In this document: piece after piece, positions 1-5,806 of the stretch | Layout: each line of letters starts with the position of its first letter | Position numbering within the stretch: the stretch's first letter is position 1 | From: Opitutaceae bacterium | GTDB lineage: Bacteria; Verrucomicrobiota; Verrucomicrobiia; Opitutales; Opitutaceae | Direction: 5' to 3' | DNA: 6,084 nt | Assembly (NCBI GenBank): GCA_020847775.1 | Contig: JADLBI010000005.1 | Location: 1 to 6,084 of the forward strand | Program-made: the position numbers and the translations under genes | The notes under the pieces: generated by a model | Seen by the model: the letters and a program-made list of their open reading frames with translations, nothing else | Told to the model about the DNA's origin: nothing | The model's database searches: none

Positions 1-1116
1 CAGCCGTCCCTCCCCGGCGACATCGGTGGACAAGACGCGCCCGCCATTCTCCTCCGGCAAGAGCAGGCGTTGCACATCGGCAAAGGTCAACCGCCCGGCG
101 CGCCGCACCGTTTGATGATAAATCTCCTCATACGCCGCGATCATCGCCCATAACCCGCGCGTCATCGCCAGCCGCCGCGAATATTCGCCACGCATCACGC
201 GGCGCACGAGCACGACCAGCGCGGCGCAGGCCGCCGCATCGAGTTCCTGCGCCTTGCGGTCAAACTTCAGCGTGCACGCCCCGGCCTTAAGGTCGGACCA
301 CGACTCCAGCGCCTTGAGCAACACGTAATCCAATTCGCGCGGCCGGTCCGCGCCCGGTTGCCACTCGACCACCGCGGTCAGAAACGCGTTCCAACGCTCG
401 TGTTGCTTGGCCTCGGGCGCGACCCGCGCCAGCCACGCACGCAACGCCTCCACCGCTGCGACTGGATCGCCGTCCGCCTCAAGCCATTCGCACCCCTCCG
501 GCCAGATGCGCCCAGCCTCGCCCCATGCCGCGCTCTCCGGCGCGGCCAGAAAAGTTTCCTGATAATCCTGCAGGTATTGCGCGAGTTTGTCCGCGAGCCG
601 TTTTTCTTCGCGGCCAAAGGTCGCCAGCTTGAAGGCTTCGATGAACGCGTGCTGCGCCGGCGTGATCTTACCGTGGCGCGTGAGCAATTGCCGCATGACG
701 CGCGCCTGCGCCGCTCTGGCCGCGGGCGCCTCGAGCACTTCAAATTCGCCCGACAGCCCAAGCTCGAACGGAAAATTGCGCACGACGCCGGCGAAGAATC
801 CGTCAAAGGTGCCGAGCTTCAGCCGGTGCATCGCATCGGCCACCGCGCGCAGCAGTTGCAGAAACTCCGCGCGCTTGATCTTCGGCAGGGCGATGTCGGC
901 CGCGAGCTTGGCCGCCGCTTTTTCGTCCGTCGCGGCCGCCGCGAGCTTGCGCAAAATCGCGTCGAAAAACTCGCCCGCCGCCTTGCGCGTGAAGGTCAGC
1001 GCCACGATGCGCTCGGGCTTGGCGCCGAGCGCCAGCAGTTTCACAAAACGATTCGTCAACGCGTAGGTTTTGCCCGAACCCGCCGAGGCGAGGATCATCT
1101 CGTGCCCGGGATTCAT
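1..1116 (-). CDS. addA: AddA/UvrD-type superfamily 1 helicase, N-terminal part (runs off the left edge)
   Basis: This is the N-terminal 372 residues of a UvrD/RecB-family DNA helicase, most likely the AddA (RecB-like) ATPase that works with the adjacent AddB in resecting double-strand breaks. The reading frame stays open to position 1. Visible motifs are the Walker A ASAGSGKT at about residues 10-17, the motif Ia segment ALTFTRKAAGEF at 39-50, and the motif Ib segment GTFDGFF at 102-108 followed by a FPFELGL stretch typical of AddA-like helicases. LTFADVQRLL at 343-352 matches the LDFDDL element that precedes Walker B. The Walker B/DEXQD motif, helicase motifs III-VI and any C-terminal nuclease domain lie outside the window, so whether this subunit carries its own nuclease cannot be seen. 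The ATG is chosen because it overlaps the addB stop (ATGA), has a GGGAGG six bases upstream, and starts just before Walker A as usual. The family call is firm. AddA rather than another UvrD-like partner is inferred from the AddB neighbour. Confidence 0.9.
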   Translation of the reverse strand, partial: MNPGHEMILASAGSGKTYALTNRFVKLLALGAKPERIVALTFTRKAAGEFFDAILRKLAAAATDEKAAAKLAADIALPKIKRAEFLQLLRAVADAMHRLKLGTFDGFFAGVVRNFPFELGLSGEFEVLEAPAARAAQARVMRQLLTRHGKITPAQHAFIEAFKLATFGREEKRLADKLAQYLQDYQETFLAAPESAAWGEAGRIWPEGCEWLEADGDPVAAVEALRAWLARVAPEAKQHERWNAFLTAVVEWQPGADRPRELDYVLLKALESWSDLKAGACTLKFDRKAQELDAAACAALVVLVRRVMRGEYSRRLAMTRGLWAMIAAYEEIYHQTVRRAGRLTFADVQRLLLPEENGGRVLSTDVAGEGRL

Positions 1117-3920
1117 GCCGCGCCTCCCGGCCAAGCCACACTCGCGGCCGCGCCGCGTTGAAACAGCGGGGCGAAGTCGTCGTATTCCGCCTCGCGACCC
1201 GTGAGCTCGCGCGGTGGCCAGAATTCGCGCCGCGCAATCGCATTCACCACGCCTGCCACGCAGCCCCACGCGGAGGCCGCGAGCTCCGGCGTGTAATCCT
1301 CCCACAACGCGACGCCGGTTTCCGTGACCGCTTTCGGCAGATTAAAATACCCGCAGGTCAGCCGTGTGCCGGGGAAAAGTCCCGCGACCACGCGCTCATA
1401 AACCGGTAGTTGCAGATCGCACCAGACGCGCGGTTTCCCGGCATTCGGCCAGACGGCCCAATCCGGCGGGGTTTCGTCGCGCCGCGCGCCGCGCAGGTGC
1501 GCCGCCGCGGGATTCACCGGCTGATCGGAAGTCTTGTAATCGAGCACGCGAATCTCGCCCGTGGTTTCATGGCGGTCGATGCGATCAATCTTGCCCGCCA
1601 GCGTGAACGCGCCCACCGGCAGCTCGAATTTGTGCTCCACAAACTTTTCGCCCATCCGCTCGATCACCCAACCGTCTTTCCGCACCATCGCCTGCGTCTC
1701 CGCCGCGAAGCCCAAACGCTGCCGCGCCGATTCCAGCTGCACGAGCAGCGGCAGCGAGAGTTCACGGCCGAAACGTTGCGCCACGGCCGCTTCGAGCGCA
1801 TCGAGTAAAAACGCGCGCAGCTTGTCCGCGTCGGTGCAGTCGCGCATCGCCGCATCGTTGCCCATTGCCTCAAGCGCGCTGTGGCAAAGCGTGCCGAAAT
1901 CCATCGCGTCGAGTTCGGCCTTCGCCGGATCGACCGCCTCCATTTTCAAGCCGCGCTTGAGATAAAACCGGAACGGACAAGCCAGCCAGTCGCGCAACGC
2001 CGTGACGGCCAGTCGATCCGGCACCGCGACTTCGCGCGGCCGCAATTGCCACGCGCGCGCCCACGCGAGATTCGCCCCCGCCGCGGGCAATTCGCGAAAC
2101 AACCATTCCACCCGCGACGGCAATTCCACGTCCGCGCAGTGCAGCAGCAGTCGCGACGGCCGCAGCGGTTCGCCACTGGCCGAGGCGCGCCCGAGCAGCA
2201 CCTCGAGTCGTCCGTCGCGCGCGCGTGAAACCGACAGCGCGTGCAAATAATACGCATCCGTCGCGAGCCGCATCGCATTCGTTTTCAGACCGAGCATTTC
2301 GCGCAAACTCTCCGGCAAGAACGGGTCGCCATTCACCGCGGAGGGCACGAGCCCGTCGTTGAGCCCCGCCACCACCAGATGCGGCGCATCTTCCCACATG
2401 AGCTCCAGCCAGCCTTGCAGTTCGAGCGCGCCGGGAGTTTTTTCGGGAAACACCAGACTGCCGCCATAAAGCCGCAACGCCGCTTCCCACGCCTCGCTGG
2501 CGGACAATTGCGGGAAACGTTCGAGCGCGCGCGTGACCTCGCCAATCGCCTCGGCCCAGGCCCCGGCGGATTCCGCCAAGGCCGCTTCGGCAGGTTGACG
2601 CGAATCAAAGCAGCGGCCCTGAAAAATCTCCGCCAGCACGGCCGCGACGTTATCCGGAAATTTTTCGCGGCGCAGTTGATCGCGCCACGCCGCGATGCGT
2701 TTAAAAACCTCGCTGCCGTGCCGCACGCGACGCGCGTCATCCAAATCCGCCGGCAGGTAACGCGCCTGCACATGATCGAGCTCGGCCAGAAACACCGCGG
2801 CCGAATCCACCCCGAGCGCGGCCAGCACATCGGGGTGGCGCGCCAGCGCGCTGACCGTCGCGAAGGAATCGTCATTCGCCAGATCGCGCAACGCGGCGAG
2901 CAATTGATGCAGGCGATCACCGCGCCGCGGTTGCCCCGCGGGATTGTAAGCCGCGAGGCCGCGTTCCCGCAGCGCGGTTTCCAGCAGCGGCATGATTTCC
3001 CCATCGAGCACGCCCACGGCGAGCAGGCCGTCGTCGCCCGCATACGATTCGGCGATGCGCGCCGTGCGGATCGCCTGCGCCTCGGGATCGGCGCAGAGCT
3101 CGACTTGCTCGCGAAAATTGTCGGTCAACAACGGCCGTTTCGCCCACGGCCCAGGTTCAGGTCGGCCCCACGCGTCAAACGCGCCCGCTTCGTTCTCCGG
3201 CGCGAACAGCCAGATCTCCACCGGCACTTGCGCGGCGTGGCGCGCCAGCAAGGTCAGCGCCACCGGCCGCGGATCCGGCGTCGCCAGCACGATAATGCGC
3301 GCGATGCCCGGCGGCACGTTCGCTTCGTCCAAGCCCTGCAACCGCGTGCTCGACGCATCGCGCAAACCGGTCGCGGCGAGCGCGGCGGTTTGCCGCCGCG
3401 CCAATTCGGCGAGCTGCCCCCAGCGTTCGTATTCGGAAAACTGCCGGCCGACGCGTCCGGGCACGTCGGCAAAAGTCAGCCCGACCTCGGCCAGCGCGTC
3501 TTGCAGGCGGGCCAACTCCGTCGCGAGCCGCAGCGCCCATGCGAAATTGCGCTCCGGCGGATTCACCGGAAACACCGCGCGAAAATCATCCAGCCGCGCG
3601 ACGCGCAAAACCTCCACCCAGGCGAATTGCGCTTCGAGCCGCGTGGCCGCTGCGTCCACCGGCACGGTTTCGGAAACATACGCCTCCAAGGTCAGCACGC
3701 GCGGCGGAAACACCGCCTGCCCGCGCTCCGCCGCATGGGTGGCCAGCGCCTCGCGCAAACGCCGGCCGGCCTGCTGCGTCGGCACCAGCACGAACACATC
3801 CGCGAGATCAAGCGGCCCTTCGCCCGACCAGTTTTCCGTCAACGCCCCGACCGCCTGCGGCAACAACGGCCGGTCCCACGGGAGGAAACGACGGCGAAGT
3901 TGTTCAGGGGCGGGCGTCAT
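1113..3920 (-). CDS. addB: AddB-like PD-(D/E)XK nuclease / inactivated helicase subunit
   Basis: This 935-residue protein resembles the AddB subunit of AddAB helicase-nucleases, which partners AddA to unwind and trim broken DNA ends for RecA-dependent repair. The N-terminal part is a degenerate SF1 helicase: VFVLVPTQQAGRRL at 42-55 matches the first conserved AddB block, but there is no GxxGxGKT Walker A. HLVVAGLNDGLVPS (514-527) and the LHALSVSRA region (559-567) match later UvrD-like motifs. The C-terminal part is a RecB-family nuclease. It starts at a LACPFRFYLKRGLKME block (646-661) and has H680 in FGTLCH, D779 in GKIDRID, the DYK core D794-K796 in VLDYKTS, and QLPVY (Q837, Y841) as the QxxxY motif. 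The catalytic set looks intact. The CxxCxxxxxC cluster that completes the Fe-S site in Bacillus-type AddB is absent after the nuclease core. The length fits shorter AddB forms. The ATG at 3920 has no Shine-Dalgarno sequence. The gene overlaps addA by four bases. An alternative name would be a generic PD-(D/E)XK family protein. Confidence 0.88.
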   Translation of the reverse strand: MTPAPEQLRRRFLPWDRPLLPQAVGALTENWSGEGPLDLADVFVLVPTQQAGRRLREALATHAAERGQAVFPPRVLTLEAYVSETVPVDAAATRLEAQFAWVEVLRVARLDDFRAVFPVNPPERNFAWALRLATELARLQDALAEVGLTFADVPGRVGRQFSEYERWGQLAELARRQTAALAATGLRDASSTRLQGLDEANVPPGIARIIVLATPDPRPVALTLLARHAAQVPVEIWLFAPENEAGAFDAWGRPEPGPWAKRPLLTDNFREQVELCADPEAQAIRTARIAESYAGDDGLLAVGVLDGEIMPLLETALRERGLAAYNPAGQPRRGDRLHQLLAALRDLANDDSFATVSALARHPDVLAALGVDSAAVFLAELDHVQARYLPADLDDARRVRHGSEVFKRIAAWRDQLRREKFPDNVAAVLAEIFQGRCFDSRQPAEAALAESAGAWAEAIGEVTRALERFPQLSASEAWEAALRLYGGSLVFPEKTPGALELQGWLELMWEDAPHLVVAGLNDGLVPSAVNGDPFLPESLREMLGLKTNAMRLATDAYYLHALSVSRARDGRLEVLLGRASASGEPLRPSRLLLHCADVELPSRVEWLFRELPAAGANLAWARAWQLRPREVAVPDRLAVTALRDWLACPFRFYLKRGLKMEAVDPAKAELDAMDFGTLCHSALEAMGNDAAMRDCTDADKLRAFLLDALEAAVAQRFGRELSLPLLVQLESARQRLGFAAETQAMVRKDGWVIERMGEKFVEHKFELPVGAFTLAGKIDRIDRHETTGEIRVLDYKTSDQPVNPAAAHLRGARRDETPPDWAVWPNAGKPRVWCDLQLPVYERVVAGLFPGTRLTCGYFNLPKAVTETGVALWEDYTPELAASAWGCVAGVVNAIARREFWPPRELTGREAEYDDFAPLFQRGAAASVAWPGGAA
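1123..1128 (-). promoter_or_regulatory. Shine-Dalgarno site for addA inside the end of addB
   Basis: The minus strand reads GGGAGG, then six bases, then the ATG of the helicase gene. It is the only clear Shine-Dalgarno sequence at any of the five starts in this window. It supports the chosen start and, with the ATGA stop/start overlap, points to translational coupling of addA to addB. Confidence 0.6.
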
Positions 3921-3976
3921 GCAGCAACAGGGTTAGGAAGCGACCGGTGAGAAAGCAGCCAATTTATCAAGGCGGC

Positions 3977-3995
3977 TGGGACATTTGTGGTCCCA
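3977..3995 (-). other. Small hairpin in the addB leader
   Basis: A perfect 6-bp inverted repeat (TGGGAC/GTCCCA, 7-nt loop) lies between the rpsT terminator and the addB start. It has no U-tract, so it is not an intrinsic terminator. It could be a leader structure or operator, or chance. No convincing -35/-10 pair for addBA was found between 3921 and 4015. Confidence 0.3.
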
Positions 3996-4015
3996 CGCGG
4001 CTTTCGTTTGCACAC

Positions 4016-4045
4016 AAAAAAGCCCGCACGTTGCGGTGCGGGCTT
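4016..4045 (-). terminator. Intrinsic terminator after rpsT
   Basis: On the minus strand a perfect 10-bp stem, AAGCCCGCAC pairing with GTGCGGGCTT around a 6-base loop (4030-4035), runs straight into a U-run (the A-run at 4016-4021 on the plus strand). It starts 19 bases after the rpsT stop, which is the standard position. It should end rpsT transcripts and separate them from addBA, implying that addBA has its own promoter or depends on read-through. Confidence 0.93.
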
Positions 4046-4064
4046 GGGAAAGCGGGATGTCGCC

Positions 4065-4325
4065 TTACTTGGCGGCGAGGTGCTTGGAGATGTGTGCCTT
4101 GGCGCGGGCAGCGGCGTTCTTGTGCACGACGCCCGATTTCACGGCCTTGTCCATCGCGGACACATAGGCCGACGCAGCGGTCTTGGTCACAGCGGCGTCG
4201 CCCGCCTTCTCGGCGGCCACCAGCTTCTTGTGCAGGGTCTTGAGCCGGGTCTTGGTGTTCTTGTTGCGGACGGTCAAACGCGCGGTTTTACGCGCGTTTT
4301 TGATGGCAGATTTGGTGTTGGCCAT
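4065..4325 (-). CDS. rpsT: 30S ribosomal protein S20
   Basis: The 86-residue product is a small, very basic, alanine- and lysine-rich protein that binds 16S rRNA in the body of the small subunit. The start MANTKSAIKNARKTARL, the central ALK-rich helical region and the end HKNAAARAKAHISKHLA follow the S20 pattern of three long helices, and the length is normal for the family. The ATG is fixed by this conserved N-terminus. The 14 bases before it (ATTCGATCTACTC and neighbours) contain no Shine-Dalgarno sequence, which is odd for a highly expressed ribosomal protein gene. The gene stands alone between rnpB (97 bases upstream) and its own intrinsic terminator. S20 is autoregulated at translation in E. 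coli, but nothing here shows whether that applies. Identification is secure. Confidence 0.97.
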   Translation of the reverse strand: MANTKSAIKNARKTARLTVRNKNTKTRLKTLHKKLVAAEKAGDAAVTKTAASAYVSAMDKAVKSGVVHKNAAARAKAHISKHLAAK

Positions 4326-4386
4326 GAGTAGATCGAATTAAAAGGTCGGACAAAGACTCAAACGCCCGCCGTCGAGTCAACGGTAA

Positions 4387-4421
4387 TTTGCGCGGGGAAT
4401 CATCCCGCGCGTTCGCGCAAA
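4387..4421 (-). other. Nested inverted repeats just after rnpB (possible 3'-end or termination structure)
   Basis: Immediately past the rnpB P1 helix an 8-bp perfect inverted repeat (TTTGCGCG at 4421-4414 with CGCGCAAA at 4394-4387) encloses a partly overlapping 7-bp repeat (GCGCGGG with CCCGCGC, 7-base loop, 4390-4410). The stems share bases and are mutually exclusive. In the rnpB direction the structure is followed by AAATTACC, not by a U-run, so it is not a canonical intrinsic terminator. It may stall or protect the 3' end, or act in transcription between rnpB and rpsT. Confidence 0.45.
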
Positions 4422-4422
4422 A

Positions 4423-4930
4423 CCTAGTTTTGGGGCCGATAAGCCGGATTCTGTTCCTCCCGCTCGCGCGGGATTCGATTGTCATTTCTCTCAACGCCCG
4501 CCTCTCAGCGGACCTGACCTGCGTAGCCCTGCATAGCTCCACCGAAGTGGAGAGACGCACGGGCGAAGCGGGTTGCGGCATACCCGAGACTAATGGACGG
4601 GCCGCCCAGTCTCCTATTTTGCCTTGCACCGGAAGGGGTTTTTCGTGCCGCCGTTGTCGCCAACGGCGCGGTGGGCTCTTACCCCACCTTTTCACCCTTA
4701 CCTCTCTGCCATCTCAGATTTGAAATCTGAAATTGCAAAGAGGCGGTTTGTTCTCTGTGACACTGTCCGTCAACGCGCCTTGACGCGCGCCGCCCACGCT
4801 TGGTCGCCCTCGCGCGGCATCCTGCCCGGTGGTGTCCGGACTTTCCTCTCCAAGTTTCTAAAACGAGCGCGGCATTACCCGCGCCTTGGGATCAAAGAAC
4901 TCGGAGCGACAATCAGGCCCCAAAACTAGG
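4423..4930 (-). ncRNA. rnpB: RNase P RNA (bacterial type A)
   Basis: This is the catalytic RNA that removes 5' leaders from pre-tRNAs. On the minus strand, the P4 5' segment GAGGAAAGTCCGGAC lies at 4848-4834, ACAGAGAACAAACCGCC at 4758-4742, GGTAAGGGTGAAAAGG at 4702-4687, and the P4 3' segment ACAGAATCCGGCTTATCGG near 4454-4437. P1 is a perfect 15-bp helix (4930-4916 with 4437-4423). P2 is GATTGTC with GACAATC (4914-4908, 4483-4477). P13 (4670-4688) and P14 with a GCGA loop (4651-4666) are present. P16/P17 carry a GGCCC loop at 4607-4599 that can pair with GGGC at 4827-4824 to form P6, which marks type A. The J15/16 GGGUAU that contacts tRNA CCA is kept. A 5-bp GCGA hairpin at 4459-4472 fits P19. 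At about 508 nt it is longer than the roughly 380 nt of E. coli, mainly through enlarged P18, P12 and P9-side arms. Exact ends are inferred from P1. No promoter was recognised, and its 5' end overlaps the upstream stop codon. Confidence 0.96.
4708..4736 (-). repeat. AT-rich palindrome inserted in the P12 position of rnpB
   Basis: The core TCAGATTTGAAATCTGA (4714-4730) is a perfect palindrome around one central base. Partial pairing continues outward to 4708 and 4736, and the CUCU/AGAG base of P12 lies outside that. The stretch sits between two conserved rnpB segments and is strikingly AT-rich in an otherwise GC-rich RNA. It looks like a small palindromic repeat tolerated at the tip of a variable helix. 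Whether copies exist elsewhere in the genome cannot be seen here. Confidence 0.7.
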
Positions 4931-5639
4931 ATTCCCAATAAACCAAGCGCCCGCACTGGTCGCAAGCCGCGAGTTGCGTGTCGGTGGATTTGCCGCGCGC
5001 GGCCGATTCCACCTCGGACGAAACTTTCAAGTGGCACCCGCCGCATTTGCCGTGCTGCAAGGGCACGCAAACCGGCATCTGCCGCGCGGAGATGCGATCA
5101 TAAACCCGCAACGCCGGTTCGCCGACCGGCGCGCGCGCCGTCGCCACGTCGGCGAGCGTCGCAGTGTGCTCGGCTTGCAGGCTCGCCTCGCGTTCCCGCA
5201 GCGTGGCGATGCGCGCCTCGTGTCCGGAGATGTTTTCCTTCAGCACCTTCTCGGCGGCGGCGAAGCGCGCCTTGGCCGCGTCGATCGCATACATGATCTC
5301 GAGCTCCTTGCCCTCCATCTCGCCGACCTTGCCCTCCATCGTCTCGATCTCGTGGCCGAGCGCCTGATACTCGTCGTTCTTCTTAACGGAAAGCTGCTGC
5401 GTGCGGTATTTGGCCAGCTTGTCCTCGGCGGAGCCAATCTCGGTTTCGAGCAGCTTCTTGTCCGATTCCAGATGCCGCAATTCGTCGCGGGCCTGATCAA
5501 TCGCGGCTTTTTCGGCGGCGATCTTCTGCTGCACCAGCGCGATGTCGCCCGGCACCGCCTTGATTTGGGCCGCCAAGCCCAGTCGTTTCGTGTCCCGATC
5601 TTGCAGGATTAAGAGCTTTTCGAGCACCGGACTCAGCAT
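4926..5639 (-). CDS. Coiled-coil C4 zinc-ribbon protein (COG1579/DUF164 family)
   Basis: The 237-residue protein belongs to the family annotated as C4-type zinc ribbon domain proteins, whose molecular role is poorly defined; some members are discussed as nucleic-acid-associated. Residues 5-165 form a long charged heptad-like coiled coil containing the family signature KKNDEYQALGHEI (86-98). The C-terminal ribbon has two knuckles, CGGC (C199, C202) and CDQC (C226, C229), followed by GRLVYW, the usual ending. A further cysteine, C191, precedes the ribbon. There is no signal peptide or membrane segment, so it is probably cytoplasmic. The start MLSPVLEKLLILQ fits the family's LLxLQxxD opening. 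There is no Shine-Dalgarno sequence upstream. The stop codon TAG lies inside the first strand of the rnpB P1 helix, so the gene and the RNA overlap by about five bases and may be co-transcribed. It is divergent from gyrB. The family call is strong; function is unknown. Confidence 0.9.
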   Translation of the reverse strand: MLSPVLEKLLILQDRDTKRLGLAAQIKAVPGDIALVQQKIAAEKAAIDQARDELRHLESDKKLLETEIGSAEDKLAKYRTQQLSVKKNDEYQALGHEIETMEGKVGEMEGKELEIMYAIDAAKARFAAAEKVLKENISGHEARIATLREREASLQAEHTATLADVATARAPVGEPALRVYDRISARQMPVCVPLQHGKCGGCHLKVSSEVESAARGKSTDTQLAACDQCGRLVYWES

Positions 5640-5806
5640 GGTGGCGGCCAGCTTGCCGCTGTCCCCACCCCGGTCAAACGAAACTGTCCCGTAATGGCCA
5701 AAAGAACGGCCTTGGTGACCCGGTTTTTTCCCAAAAAAACCCTCGCGTGCGGCATCGCGGTAAACGAGAATTTCCCATTCCGCATTTCACTTCACCAAAC
5801 CCTTTC
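5640..5806. other. Divergent intergenic region between the zinc-ribbon gene and gyrB
   Basis: This 167-bp spacer must hold the start signals for gyrB and probably for the zinc-ribbon/rnpB unit. I found no persuasive -35/-10 pair on either strand. It contains an inverted repeat of T- and A-runs, GGTTTTTT with AAAAAACC (5722-5741, 4-base loop). It also contains a pyrimidine-rich gyrB leader (5771-5806) with only one G in 36 bases. Confidence 0.6.
5722..5741. repeat. T-run/A-run inverted repeat in the divergent spacer
   Basis: GGTTTTTT and AAAAAACC form a perfect 8-bp inverted repeat around CCCA. It lies about 65 bases before the gyrB start and about 83 bases before the zinc-ribbon start. Homopolymer tracts of this kind can bend DNA near promoters. 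A role as an operator or bent promoter element is inference only. Confidence 0.45.

Noticed and set aside
358..1161. A 267-codon plus-strand open frame over the helicase gene
   Set aside because: The minus-strand frame carries Walker A and the other SF1 motifs. The plus frame has biased composition and no motif.
2992..3936. A 314-codon plus-strand open frame also inside addB
   Set aside because: Serine/alanine/arginine-rich composition and no domain; a shadow frame of addB.
2241..3950. A 569-codon open frame on the plus strand, antisense to addB
   Set aside because: Its product is arginine-, histidine- and glutamine-rich with no recognisable motif. This is typical of the complementary frame of a GC-rich gene. 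The minus-strand AddB frame has clear family motifs along its length.
4337..4380. TTGACT (minus strand, 4380-4375) and TTTAAT (4342-4337) as a promoter for rpsT
   Set aside because: The gap between the two hexamers is 32 bases, far from about 17, and neither has a good partner at normal spacing.
4288..4929. Open frames on both strands across rnpB (4288-4695, 4388-4723, 4624-4929)
   Set aside because: They lie within a structured RNA with all the RNase P core segments. The translations have no family resemblance.
4800..5612. A 270-codon plus-strand open frame opposite the zinc-ribbon gene
   Set aside because: It crosses the rnpB 5' end and mirrors a well-supported coiled-coil/zinc-ribbon gene; a leucine/arginine-rich shadow frame.
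5637..5648. GCCGCCACCATG at the zinc-ribbon start, matching the eukaryotic Kozak consensus
   Set aside because: A chance match in GC-rich bacterial DNA. Everything around it is bacterial, including rnpB, rpsT and gyrB.
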